Below the pieces are notes generated by a model. That model saw nothing but the letters and a program-made list of their open reading frames with translations, did not search any database and had not been told where the DNA came from. This document shows, one piece after another, positions 1-7,451 of a stretch of 46,772 bases of DNA. Numbering within the stretch: position 1 is the stretch's first letter; every line of letters starts with the position of its first letter. The stretch covers positions 1-46,772 of the forward strand of contig JAFGCH010000024.1 in assembly GCA_016932695.1 (NCBI GenBank). The letters are read 5' to 3'. Both the position numbers and the translations under genes were made by a program. Source of the DNA: Acidimicrobiia bacterium (lineage in GTDB: Bacteria > Actinomycetota > Acidimicrobiia > Spongiisociales > UBA11373).

Positions 1-830
1 GAGTCCTTCATCCCCACCAGGTGCTGCATGGCCCCGCTCACCCCGGCGGCGATGTAGACGCTGGGCCGTACGGTCTTGCCGGTCTGGCCCACCTGGAGTG
101 AGTAGGCCAGCCACCCGGCATCGACCACGGCTCGCGTACCACCCATGGCGGCGCCGAGCAGGGAAGCAAGTTCGGTCAGGGGGTCCATCTTCTCGGCGCT
201 GCCCACACCGCGCCCGGCGGTGACCACGATGGCCGCCTCCTCTAGATCTGGGCCCTCGGACACCTCGGCATGGCGTTCCAGCACCACGGGGGAGCCGGCA
301 TGGCCCACGTCGGGCAGGCTCACCGGGATCACCTCGGGGGTGAGGGCGGCGCCGGCTTCGGCGGCGAAGGACTTGGGCCGCACGATGGCGATCCAGGGCT
401 TCGGCCCGCGATAAGCGGTCTCCACCAGGGTGGTGCCGCCCAGGATCTCGTTGACGACCCGCACCTCATCGTCGCCGGCGCGTAGGTCCACGGCGTTGGC
501 CAGCACCGGGCGGTCGAGGCGGGCGCTGAGGCGCCCGGCCACGTCGCGGTCGGTGAACGCCAGGGCGAAGAGCAGCAGGTCGGGCTGGTACTGCTCGACG
601 AGTCCGGCCAGGGCGGCGGCCGCCGCGGCGGCGGGCAGGCCCTCTCCGGGCGCCAGGTGGAACACCCGGGTCGCCCCGTGGGCCCCCAGGGTGGCGAAAG
701 CGGCCTCGGATCCGGCGCCGAGGTACACCGCGGCCAGATCGCCGCCGAAGGTACGCGCCTTGCTGAGCATCTCCAGGGTGAGGCTCGTGGGGGCGCCGTC
801 GATCTCTTCTGCGAACACCCAGGTCTGCAT
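1..830 (-). CDS. etfA: Electron transfer flavoprotein subunit alpha (3' end outside window)
   Basis: This is the FAD-binding alpha subunit of ETF, which carries electrons from acyl-CoA and related dehydrogenases to the membrane quinone pool. Translating the minus strand from the ATG at 830 gives a protein starting MQTWVFAEEIDG. It runs through the family's C-terminal flavin-binding region: a VTAGRGVGSAEKM segment, then SLQVGQTGKTVRPSVYIA and GVSGAMQHLVGMKD. About 276 codons are present; the last part of the gene lies beyond base 1. The start lies 1 nt after the etfB stop, so the two are cotranscribed and probably translationally coupled, as expected for subunits of one heterodimer. No partner ETF-quinone oxidoreductase is visible in the window. 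Confidence 0.93.
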   Translation of the reverse strand, partial: MQTWVFAEEIDGAPTSLTLEMLSKARTFGGDLAAVYLGAGSEAAFATLGAHGATRVFHLAPGEGLPAAAAAAALAGLVEQYQPDLLLFALAFTDRDVAGRLSARLDRPVLANAVDLRAGDDEVRVVNEILGGTTLVETAYRGPKPWIAIVRPKSFAAEAGAALTPEVIPVSLPDVGHAGSPVVLERHAEVSEGPDLEEAAIVVTAGRGVGSAEKMDPLTELASLLGAAMGGTRAVVDAGWLAYSLQVGQTGKTVRPSVYIAAGVSGAMQHLVGMKD

Positions 831-831
831 G

Positions 832-1608
832 TCAGATCACCTTCACCTGTTCGAGGAGCCGCACGATGTCCAGATGGGCTTCTCCCTCATCGACCACCTT
901 GCGGCCGGCGCCCCGCTCGGGGGCGGCACGGACGCCGACGATCTCCTGGGCCGAGCCGGCGGGCCCCACATCGGCGGGGCCGAAGCCCAGGTCGGCGATG
1001 GTGGGCTGCTCGATGGGCTTGGTCTTGGCCGCCATGATCCCCTTGAAGGTGGGGTAGCGGGGCTCCACTGCGCCCGAGGTGACCGACAACAACGCCGGCA
1101 GGGCCGCCTCGACCACCTCGTAGCCGGTGGCGGTGAGGCGCTCGATGTGGATCTTGCCGTCGGCCTGGCTCACCTTGCGGGCGAAGGTGAGCGAGGGCAG
1201 ACCGAGCAGCTCCGCCAGCTCCTGGGGCACCACCCCGGTGTAGCCGTCGGTGGACTCGGTCCCGGCGATGACCAGGTCCGGTTCCTCCTTGCGGAGCACG
1301 GCCGCCAGCACCTTGGCGGTGACCAGTGCTCCGGAGCCGCGCAAGGCCGGGTCGTTGACGACCACCGCCTTGTGGGCCCCCATGGCCAGGGCCTGCCGGA
1401 TGCCCTGCAGGTTCCCGGCGGGGCCCATCGATACCAGGGTTACGGTCCCCCCGGTGGCTTCGGCGAGCTGCAGGCCTACCTCGACCCCATAACGGTCGGT
1501 GTCGTCGAGGACCTGGTCCTGCGGCCGCTGCACAAAATGGGTCTCCGGATCCAACGCGTAGGGCGTGTTGGGATCCGGTATCTGCTTGACGCAGACCGCG
1601 ATCTTCAT
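832..1608 (-). CDS. etfB: Electron transfer flavoprotein subunit beta
   Basis: This is the AMP-binding beta subunit of the ETF heterodimer. The protein of about 258 residues begins MKIAVCVKQIPDPNTPYAL, the characteristic EtfB N-terminus, and contains the DLVIAGTESTDGYTGVVPQ segment typical of the family. The ATG at 1608 was chosen because the family N-terminus starts exactly there and a GGGAGTG Shine-Dalgarno sits just upstream. A longer frame reaching 1638 would add ten residues with no family similarity. The stop is 1 nt from the etfA start. A TAGGAT -10-like element about 30 nt upstream suggests its own promoter, separate from the nucleoside-salvage operon that ends at 1706. Confidence 0.95.
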   Translation of the reverse strand: MKIAVCVKQIPDPNTPYALDPETHFVQRPQDQVLDDTDRYGVEVGLQLAEATGGTVTLVSMGPAGNLQGIRQALAMGAHKAVVVNDPALRGSGALVTAKVLAAVLRKEEPDLVIAGTESTDGYTGVVPQELAELLGLPSLTFARKVSQADGKIHIERLTATGYEVVEAALPALLSVTSGAVEPRYPTFKGIMAAKTKPIEQPTIADLGFGPADVGPAGSAQEIVGVRAAPERGAGRKVVDEGEAHLDIVRLLEQVKVI

Positions 1609-1636
1609 GGCACTCCCTGTGTGCGACAGCGGCTCC

Positions 1637-1642
1637 ATCCTA
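1637..1642 (-). promoter_or_regulatory. Putative -10 of the etfBA operon
   Basis: TAGGAT on the minus strand, with a leader of about 22-28 nt that holds the GGGAGTG ribosome site before the etfB ATG at 1608. It lies downstream of the punA terminator-like hairpin, consistent with a separate transcription unit. No clear -35 was recognised. Confidence 0.45.
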
Positions 1643-1686
1643 GGGGACCCACGAGGCCCTGTGTTAGTCGCCGTTTATTCCGCGTT

Positions 1687-1703
1687 CCGCCGAAGGCCGG
1701 CGG
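1687..1703 (-). terminator. Hairpin after punA
   Basis: A perfect 6-bp stem CCGCCG/CGGCGG with a 5-nt loop lies immediately after the punA stop codon, in the 97-nt gap before etfB. There is no long T-run. It is positioned to end the upp-deoA-punA transcript. Confidence 0.5.
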
Positions 1704-1705
1704 TA

Positions 1706-2530
1706 TCAGGCGGCGAGTTCGGGGAGCAAGGCGTCGAGCAGGGCGGTGAAGCGGGAGCGAGCCTCCTGGGCCGTCTGCTGGACTTCCTCGTGGCTGAGGG
1801 GCACCGGCGAGATCCCGGCCGCCAGGTTGGTGACCAGCGAGATGCCCAGCACCCGGGCCCCCATGTGCCGGGCGGCGATGGCCTCGGGCACGGTCGACAT
1901 CCCCACCAGGTCGGCCCCCAAGCGGCGCGCCATCTGCACCTCGGCCGGGGTCTCGTAGGACGGTCCGAGGAACCAGGCGTAGATGCCCTCCTTCAAGGGC
2001 ACTCCGGCGCGCTCGCCGGCCCGGTGAGCCATCTGCCGCAGGTCGGCGGGGTACACCGCCGACATGTCGGGGAAGCGGGGGCCCAGGCGATCGTCGTTGG
2101 CCCCGACGAGGGGGTTGCGGGTAGTGAGGTTGATGTGGTCGCGGATCAGCACCAGGTCGCCGGCGGCCAGGCCGTCGCCGGCACCGCCGGCGGCGTTGGT
2201 GAGCACCACGATGCCGCACCCGCAGAGGACGGCGGTCCGCACGGCGAACACCACCTTGTCCAGGGGCCAGCCTTCGTAGGTGTGCACCCGGCCCGACAGC
2301 ACCAGGATGGGCCGGTCCTGCGGGGCGACCGAGTACAGGGTGCCGCCGTGGCCCTCCACTCGGGGCACGGGGAAGCCGGGAAGGTCGGCATAGGGCACGG
2401 CGATGGCTCCCGGCAGGATGGCGGCATAGTCGCCGAGGCCCGAGCCCAGCACCACCGCCACGGTGTGCGTTGGGCGCCCGGTGCGTTCCCGCACCGCGGC
2501 GGCGGCAGCGGCGAGTTCGTCGTGGCTCAT
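1706..2530 (-). CDS. punA: Purine-nucleoside phosphorylase (trimeric, class I)
   Basis: This enzyme phosphorolyses purine (deoxy)nucleosides to the free base and (deoxy)ribose-1-phosphate in the cytoplasm. The 274-residue length suits the trimeric PNP family. Visible family motifs are VVLGSGLGDYAAIL near the N-terminus (phosphate binding), PGFPVPRVEGHGGTLY, LSGRVHTYEG, VLTNAAGGAG, LGPSYETPAEV and GADLVGMSTVPE with the downstream VTNLAAG. The start at 2530 has a GGGAGGG ribosome site. It lies 13 nt after deoA, so punA is the last gene of the operon upp - alkyltransferase-like - deoA - punA, which together salvages pyrimidine and purine nucleosides. A hairpin follows the stop. Confidence 0.95.
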   Translation of the reverse strand: MSHDELAAAAAAVRERTGRPTHTVAVVLGSGLGDYAAILPGAIAVPYADLPGFPVPRVEGHGGTLYSVAPQDRPILVLSGRVHTYEGWPLDKVVFAVRTAVLCGCGIVVLTNAAGGAGDGLAAGDLVLIRDHINLTTRNPLVGANDDRLGPRFPDMSAVYPADLRQMAHRAGERAGVPLKEGIYAWFLGPSYETPAEVQMARRLGADLVGMSTVPEAIAARHMGARVLGISLVTNLAAGISPVPLSHEEVQQTAQEARSRFTALLDALLPELAA

Positions 2531-2543
2531 GACAATCCCTCCC

Positions 2544-3884
2544 TCAGGAGACTTCCCCGTGGATCAGGGGCGGCGGCGCCACCCGTTCCTCGCCGATCTC
2601 CAGGGCCCGCTCCACCAGGGGCAGGGCCTGGTCCAGACGGGCCCGGTCGGCCCAGGCGAGACGGATCAGCGGCTGGCCGGCCTCCACGGCATCGCCCACC
2701 TTGGCGAGGATCCGCAGGCCCACGCCGGGGTCGATGGAATCCTCCTTGCGCTCCCGGCCCGCGCCGAGGCGCATGGCGGCCACGCCCAGGTCCAGGGCGT
2801 CGCAGCGCGTCAAGTAGCCGGACCGGGCGGCGGCGACCTCATGGTGATGAGGAGCGGCGGGGAGGAGTGTCGGGTCGTGGATGACCGCCGGGTCTCCGCC
2901 CTGCGCCTCGACCACCTCGACCAGCTTCTCGAAGGCGGCTCCGGAGCTCACCGCCCGCTCCAGGCGGGTTCGGGCCTCCCGGCGGTCGGCAGCGGTCCCG
3001 CCGAGCAGCAGCATCTCCTCCCCGAGCCGGTAGGTGACCTCGAGCAGGTCGGCCGGGCCGCCGCCGCGGAGGACCTCTATGGACTCGGCCACCTCGCAGG
3101 CGTTGCCCACCTCACAACCCAGGGGCTGGTTCATGTCGGTGAGCACGGCGCGCACCGGGGTGCCGTAGGAGCGGCCGATGCCCACCATGGTCTCGGCCAG
3201 GGTGCGGGACTCCTCGGGGCGCTTCATGAAAGCCCCGCGGCCCACCTTCACGTCGAGCACCAGGCCATCGAGGCCCTCCGCCATCTTCTTGGACATGATC
3301 GAGGAGGAGATCAAGGGGATCGACTCCACCGTGCCGGTGGCGTCGCGCAGCGCGTACAAGCGGCGGTCCGCGGGCACCAGGGTCTCCGATTGCCCGGCGA
3401 GCACCAGGCCGGTCTGGGCTAGGAGCGCCCGGAACTCGGGCGGGTCGAGGGCGGTGCGGAACCCGGGAATGGCCTCGAGCTTGTCCAGGGTGCCGCCGGT
3501 GTGGCCGAGGCCGCGGCCGCTCATCATCGGCACCGCCACCCCGCAGGCGGCCACCATGGGGCCGAGCGGCAGGCTCACCTTGTCTCCCACGCCGCCGGTG
3601 GAGTGCTTGTCGATCTTGGGGGCGGCCACGTGGGAGAAATCGAGGACGTCGCCGGAGCGCAGCATGGCATCGACCCAGGCGGCCAACTCGTCGGCGTTGA
3701 GGCCCTCCTTGAACACCGCCATCACCAGGGCCGACATCTGGTAGTCGGGGATGTCGTCGGCGGCGTACCGGCCGATGACCCAGCGGATCTGCTCGGGGGT
3801 CAGAGTGCCCCCGTCACGCTTGCACTGGATTATCTCGATCACGTTGAGGGCCGGGTTCATGGCGGGGTTCATCGCCGGGCTCAT
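2544..3884 (-). CDS. deoA: Thymidine / pyrimidine-nucleoside phosphorylase
   Basis: This enzyme cleaves thymidine or other pyrimidine nucleosides with phosphate. The protein of about 446 residues carries the family signature SGRGLGHTGGTLDKLEAIPG, the phosphate-site stretch KHSTGGVGDKVSL, and the C-terminal PYNP domain ending near LDQALPLVERALEI. The start at 3884 is supported by a strong GGGGAGGA site 6 nt upstream and by an ATGA overlap with the preceding gene. ATG codons recur at 3884, 3872 and 3860 inside a short repeat (MSPAMNPAMNPAL), so the exact start is not fully certain. Whether it prefers thymidine (deoA) or is broad (pdp) cannot be told from sequence alone. Confidence 0.93.
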   Translation of the reverse strand: MSPAMNPAMNPALNVIEIIQCKRDGGTLTPEQIRWVIGRYAADDIPDYQMSALVMAVFKEGLNADELAAWVDAMLRSGDVLDFSHVAAPKIDKHSTGGVGDKVSLPLGPMVAACGVAVPMMSGRGLGHTGGTLDKLEAIPGFRTALDPPEFRALLAQTGLVLAGQSETLVPADRRLYALRDATGTVESIPLISSSIMSKKMAEGLDGLVLDVKVGRGAFMKRPEESRTLAETMVGIGRSYGTPVRAVLTDMNQPLGCEVGNACEVAESIEVLRGGGPADLLEVTYRLGEEMLLLGGTAADRREARTRLERAVSSGAAFEKLVEVVEAQGGDPAVIHDPTLLPAAPHHHEVAAARSGYLTRCDALDLGVAAMRLGAGRERKEDSIDPGVGLRILAKVGDAVEAGQPLIRLAWADRARLDQALPLVERALEIGEERVAPPPLIHGEVS

Positions 3885-4177
3885 GGCGTCCTCCCCAGAG
3901 CGGATGGGGCCACCTTGCCGGCGGGGGTGAACCGAACCCCCTCGGCCCGTAGGCGCTGCGTTTGCTCTTCCTCGGCCCCCGGTACCAGCCGCCCCCCGGC
4001 GGCCACAACCCGCCACCAGGGCAGCCCGGTAGAGCGGCGGAGCAGGTTGCCCACCGCCCGGGCCGCTCCGGGGAAACCGGCCTCGGCGGCCACCTCTCCA
4101 TACGTGGCCACCGCCCCGGGAGGCAACGCCCGAACCACGTCGTGGACGGCCGCCTCGAAGTCGGGCGGCGCCATCAC
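3881..4177 (-). CDS. Alkyltransferase-like (MGMT-family, Cys-less) DNA-binding protein
   Basis: This protein of about 98 residues matches the DNA-binding C-terminal domain of O6-alkylguanine-DNA alkyltransferase: AVATYGEVAAEAGFPGAARAVGNLL followed by LPWWRVVAAGGRL. In true MGMT the motif is PCHRV with the acceptor Cys. Here the Cys is replaced by Trp, as in the alkyltransferase-like (ATL) family, which binds alkylated guanine and hands it to excision repair without transferring the alkyl group. It begins at GTG 4177 (or ATG 4174), overlapping the upp stop, and its TGA overlaps the deoA ATG. It therefore sits translationally coupled in the middle of a nucleoside-salvage operon. The role in that operon is unknown. 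Confidence 0.88.
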   Translation of the reverse strand: MMAPPDFEAAVHDVVRALPPGAVATYGEVAAEAGFPGAARAVGNLLRRSTGLPWWRVVAAGGRLVPGAEEEQTQRLRAEGVRFTPAGKVAPSALGRTP

Positions 4178-4791
4178 AGCGTCCCGAAGAGGCGGTCGCC
4201 CATGTCGCCGAGGCCGGGCTGGATGTAGAACTGAGAGTTGAGCTCCCGGTCGAGCGCGGCGGCGACGATGCGGACGTCGGGGTGATCCTGGTACATGCGG
4301 CGCACGCCTTCGGGGGCGGCTACCACGCAGAGGGTGGTGATCTCGCGCGCTCCGTTGCTCTTGGCCTTCGCCACCGCCCAGGACAGCGAGCCGCCGGTGG
4401 CCAGCATGGGCTCGAGGATGAGCACCACCGACCCGGACAGGTCGGGCAGGCGGAAGTAGTACTCCATGGGCAGAGCGGTTTCCTCGTCCCGTTGCAGGCC
4501 GGCGAAGCCCACCTTCACGTTGGGGATCAAGTCGATGACCGCATCGAGCATGCCCAGTCCGGCCCGCAGCACGGCGATGGCCACCACCCCGGGCATGCGG
4601 TAGCCGACGGCGGGTTCGAGCGGGGTCTCGATGTCGATCTGGTGCAGGGGGGCGCGTGCCGTGGCCTCGTGGATGAGGGTGTAGGTGAGGCGGCGCGACG
4701 CCGCCCGAAATTGCTCCGAGGTAGTGCGCCGGTCGCGCAGGACGGTCAGGTAGTGGCGAGTGAGGGGATGGTCGATGACGGTGAGGTTCAA
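4174..4791 (-). CDS. upp: Uracil phosphoribosyltransferase
   Basis: This enzyme converts uracil and PRPP to UMP. The 205-residue length fits the family. The uracil and PRPP sites are visible: VLRAGLGMLDAV, EETALPMEYYFRLP, the PRPP loop LILEPMLATGGSLSWAV (usually DPMLATGGS, here E for D), and the C-terminal YIQPGLGDMGDRLFGT. The start is a TTG at 4791 preceded by AGGAG at 5 nt spacing; no ATG or GTG fits the conserved N-terminus. It is the first gene of the minus-strand salvage operon and is divergent from ffh. Confidence 0.95.
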   Translation of the reverse strand: MNLTVIDHPLTRHYLTVLRDRRTTSEQFRAASRRLTYTLIHEATARAPLHQIDIETPLEPAVGYRMPGVVAIAVLRAGLGMLDAVIDLIPNVKVGFAGLQRDEETALPMEYYFRLPDLSGSVVLILEPMLATGGSLSWAVAKAKSNGAREITTLCVVAAPEGVRRMYQDHPDVRIVAAALDRELNSQFYIQPGLGDMGDRLFGTL

Positions 4792-4816
4792 ACCGGCTCC
4801 TCTTGCGCTCCCGGGG

Positions 4817-4822
4817 AGGCTA
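4817..4822 (-). promoter_or_regulatory. Putative -10 for the upp operon
   Basis: TAGCCT on the minus strand, followed by a leader of about 25 nt carrying AGGAG before the upp TTG. It shares the 89-nt divergent region with the ffh promoter. Confidence 0.4.
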
Positions 4823-4865
4823 CTCGCCCTCCCGGGCCGAGCGGGGCCTGATTGCCGCCCCGGGC

Positions 4866-4871
4866 TACCCT
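4866..4871 (+). promoter_or_regulatory. Leaderless -10 of ffh
   Basis: TACCCT ends 9 nt before the ffh GTG at 4881. No Shine-Dalgarno lies between them, so transcription probably starts at or next to the start codon. Confidence 0.55.
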
Positions 4872-4880
4872 GCCCCCGTC

Positions 4881-6278
4881 GTGTTCGAGTCTCTCACTTC
4901 CCGCCTGGGCGCCGTCTTCGAGCGCCTGCGCGGCCGGGGACGCCTCAGCGAGGCCGATGTGGAGGCCGCGCTGCGCGAGGTGCGCCTCGCCCTGCTCGAG
5001 GCGGACGTCAACGTGGGGGTCACCCGATCCTTCCTGGAGCGAGTGCGGGCGCGCGCCGTGGGAGCCGAGGTGGCGGGCAGCCTGACCCCGGGCCAGCAGG
5101 TGGTGAAGATCGTCCACGACGAGTTGGTCACCACCCTCGGCCGCGAAACGGCCCCGCTGGCCCCGGCGCGAGTGCTGCCGCAGCGCATCCTGATGGTCGG
5201 CCTGCAGGGCTCCGGGAAGACCACCACTGCCGCCAAGCTGGCTTGGCGCTTGAAGTCGGCAGGCAAGCATCCCCTGTTGGTGGCCGCCGACCTGCAGCGG
5301 CCGGCCGCGGTGGACCAGCTGGAGGCTCTCGGGGCCCGGGCCGGGGTGCCGGTGCACGCCGACCGGGCGACCACCCCGCCCAGGCTGGCTAAGGCCGCGG
5401 TGAAACGGGCGGGGGAACTGGGCTGCGATGTGGTCATCGTGGATACCGCCGGGCGCCTGCAGATCGACGAAGTGCTCATGGCGGAGCTGGCGGCGGTGCG
5501 TCGGGCGGTGGAGCCCGACGAAGTGCTGCTGGTGGTGGACGCCATGACCGGCCAGGACGCGGTCAACGTGGCCCGCGGGTTCCTGGAGCGCACCGACCTC
5601 ACCGGCCTCATCTTCTCCAAGCTCGACGGCGATGCCCGGGGCGGAGCGGCCATCTCCGCCCGGGAGGTGACCGGGCGCCCCATCAAGTTCGTCGGGGTGG
5701 GGGAGGGCCTCGACGGGCTGGAGGTGTTCCACCCCGAGCGCATGGCCTCTCGCCTGCTGGGCATGGGAGACGTGCTCACCCTGATCGAGAAGGCGGAGGC
5801 GGCCTGGGATCGGGAGCAGGCCGAGGCGGCGGCGGAGAAGATGCTCCGGGCCGCCTTCACCTTCGAGGACTTCCTCGATCAGCTGCAACAGGTGCGCCGG
5901 ATGGGGTCTCTGGGGCAATTGCTTGGTATGCTCCCCGGCGCCGCGTCGGCGCTGGGAACTGCCGAGCCGTCCGACGAGGCCCTGTCGCGGGCGGAGGCCA
6001 TCATCCGCTCCATGACTCCCTCGGAGCGGCGGGCCCCGAAGCTCATCGACGGGAGCCGCCGCCGGCGGATCGCCGCCGGGTCGGGCACCAGCCCGCAACA
6101 GGTGAACGAGTTGCTGCGTCAGTTCGGCGAGTCGCAGCGGATGATGAAGGCTTTCGCCGAGGGCCGAAGCCCCCTTCCCGGGCTGGCTCTGCCGGGGCGG
6201 AGGGCGCAGAAGATGACGCCGAAGGTGACGCCGAGGGTGGCGTCCAAGGCGGCGCCGAAGGTCAAGAAGAAGAGGTGA
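4881..6278 (+). CDS. ffh: Signal recognition particle GTPase Ffh
   Basis: This is the protein subunit of SRP, which binds signal sequences of nascent chains and targets them to FtsY and SecYEG. It has about 465 residues. The N domain (ESLTSRLGAVFERLRGRGRLSEADV) is followed by the G domain with P-loop GLQGSGKTTTAAKLA, AADLQRPAAVDQL, DTAGRL and SKLDGDARGGAA, then the M domain (MRRMGSLGQLLGMLPG) and a Lys-rich tail. The GTG at 4881 matches the family N-terminus; a longer frame from 4803 would run into the promoter region. It starts the ffh-rpsP-khpA-rimM operon and is only 3 nt from rpsP. Confidence 0.96.
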   Translation: MFESLTSRLGAVFERLRGRGRLSEADVEAALREVRLALLEADVNVGVTRSFLERVRARAVGAEVAGSLTPGQQVVKIVHDELVTTLGRETAPLAPARVLPQRILMVGLQGSGKTTTAAKLAWRLKSAGKHPLLVAADLQRPAAVDQLEALGARAGVPVHADRATTPPRLAKAAVKRAGELGCDVVIVDTAGRLQIDEVLMAELAAVRRAVEPDEVLLVVDAMTGQDAVNVARGFLERTDLTGLIFSKLDGDARGGAAISAREVTGRPIKFVGVGEGLDGLEVFHPERMASRLLGMGDVLTLIEKAEAAWDREQAEAAAEKMLRAAFTFEDFLDQLQQVRRMGSLGQLLGMLPGAASALGTAEPSDEALSRAEAIIRSMTPSERRAPKLIDGSRRRRIAAGSGTSPQQVNELLRQFGESQRMMKAFAEGRSPLPGLALPGRRAQKMTPKVTPRVASKAAPKVKKKR

Positions 6279-6281
6279 CGC

Positions 6282-6713
6282 ATGGCGGTGAGGATCCGCC
6301 TGACCAGGACGGGCAAGAAGAAGCAGCCGAGCTACCGCGTGGTGGTCGCCGACGGGCGCGCCCCCCGGGACGGCCGCTACATCGAACAGATCGGCCGCTA
6401 CGACCCCCGCCAGGAGCCCTCGGTCGTCGAGATCAACCAGGAGCGGGCGTCGTACTGGCTGCAGCAGGGTGCCCAGCCTTCGGACCCGGTGCGCCGCCTG
6501 CTGCAAATCGCCGGAGTGCTGGCCGCTCCGGAAGCGCCGGCCCCTCCCACCACCATTCGCGTCAAGGACGCCCGCATCCACGTTGTCGGCGAGGAGGCCC
6601 AGCTCGAGGCCGAGGCCGAGGAAGCGACCCGACTGGCTGCCGCCGACGAAGCCGAGGACGAAGCCGAGGCTGATCACGAAGGAGCAGAAGAGGCTCCCGA
6701 GGAGGGGTCGTGA
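6282..6713 (+). CDS. rpsP: 30S ribosomal protein S16 with acidic tail
   Basis: S16 is a small-subunit assembly protein that binds 16S rRNA. The first 80 or so residues are canonical: [20 protein letters not shown], then [20 protein letters not shown]. The protein then continues to 143 residues with a long Glu/Ala-rich tail ([20 protein letters not shown]), a common actinobacterial extension. The start lies 3 nt after ffh with an AGAGG site. Its stop overlaps the khpA GTG in a GTGA overlap. Confidence 0.96.
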   Translation: MAVRIRLTRTGKKKQPSYRVVVADGRAPRDGRYIEQIGRYDPRQEPSVVEINQERASYWLQQGAQPSDPVRRLLQIAGVLAAPEAPAPPTTIRVKDARIHVVGEEAQLEAEAEEATRLAAADEAEDEAEADHEGAEEAPEEGS

Positions 6714-6958
6714 AAGGCGAAATCGTCGAACGGGTGGTCACCTACGTCGCCAAGGCCATTGCCGAGGAGCCGGAGGCGGTTCGGGTCGAGATGATCGACG
6801 AGGGCCCCGATCGGGTCCTGGCCGAGGTGCGCACCGCCAAGCGCGACATGGGCCGGGTAATCGGGCGCCGGGGCCGGGTGGCCAACGCCTTCCGCACCCT
6901 GGCCCAGGCCGCCGGGGACGAAGAGGGCATTCAGGCGAGCGTTGAGTTCGTCGACTGA
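6710..6958 (+). CDS. khpA: KH-domain RNA-binding protein KhpA
   Basis: This is an 82-residue single KH domain with the GxxG-type RNA-binding loop seen as [16 protein letters not shown]. KhpA proteins between rpsP and rimM are conserved in Gram-positive bacteria and act, with KhpB, in post-transcriptional control. The GTG start overlaps the rpsP stop. Whether a KhpB partner exists elsewhere cannot be seen here. Confidence 0.92.
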   Translation: MKGEIVERVVTYVAKAIAEEPEAVRVEMIDEGPDRVLAEVRTAKRDMGRVIGRRGRVANAFRTLAQAAGDEEGIQASVEFVD

Positions 6959-7451
6959 CGACCGGGTGATCGTGGGCCGGGTGGGGCGGCCACACGGGGT
7001 GCGGGGGGAAGTCACCGTGGTCCCCGAGGGCGATGACCCGGAGGACTTCGCCCCGGGCGCGACGCTGCACGCCGGCCACTACGACCTCCAAGTGCACGCG
7101 GCGCGTCCCTATCGCGATCGAGGCCTGATCGTGGCCTTCGCCGGCATCGACGATCGCAACACCGCCGAGACGCTGCGCGGGCTGCTGTTGACCCGCCCGG
7201 CCGGCGAGAGGCGCGCCCCGGAGGAGGGCGAGTTCCGGTCGCCGGCGCTGGTGGGCTTGGAGGCGGTGGCTCCCGACGGCACGGTGCTCGGCCGGGTGGT
7301 GGACGTGGTAACCGGCGGCTTCCAGGATCGCCTGGTGGTGGCCACCCCACGAGGCGACGAGGTCCAGGTGCCGTTCGTGGGCCAGATCGTGAGCGACCCG
7401 GCCGACGGCCGCATCGTGATCGATGCCCCGGAGGGCCTGTTCCCGGATTAG
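6942..7451 (+). CDS. rimM: Ribosome maturation factor RimM
   Basis: RimM assists 30S head assembly around S19. The protein of about 169 residues has the N-terminal RimM barrel (VIVGRVGRPHGVRGEVTVV) and the PRC-like C-terminal part ending LVVATPRGDEVQVPFVGQIV and GRIVIDAPEGLF. The listed start is a TTG at 6942 inside khpA. The GTG at 6966, 7 nt after the khpA stop, would begin exactly at the conserved VIVGR motif and may be the true start; neither has a clear ribosome site. The gene ends convergently with the MFS gene, sharing 4 nt. trmD, its usual next neighbour, is 15 kb away. Confidence 0.93.
   Translation: MSSSTDDRVIVGRVGRPHGVRGEVTVVPEGDDPEDFAPGATLHAGHYDLQVHAARPYRDRGLIVAFAGIDDRNTAETLRGLLLTRPAGERRAPEEGEFRSPALVGLEAVAPDGTVLGRVVDVVTGGFQDRLVVATPRGDEVQVPFVGQIVSDPADGRIVIDAPEGLFPD

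Noticed and set aside
4788-6677. Long antisense frame (629 codons) across ffh
   Set aside because: Shadow of the ffh reading frame; no domain, and ffh motifs are unambiguous.
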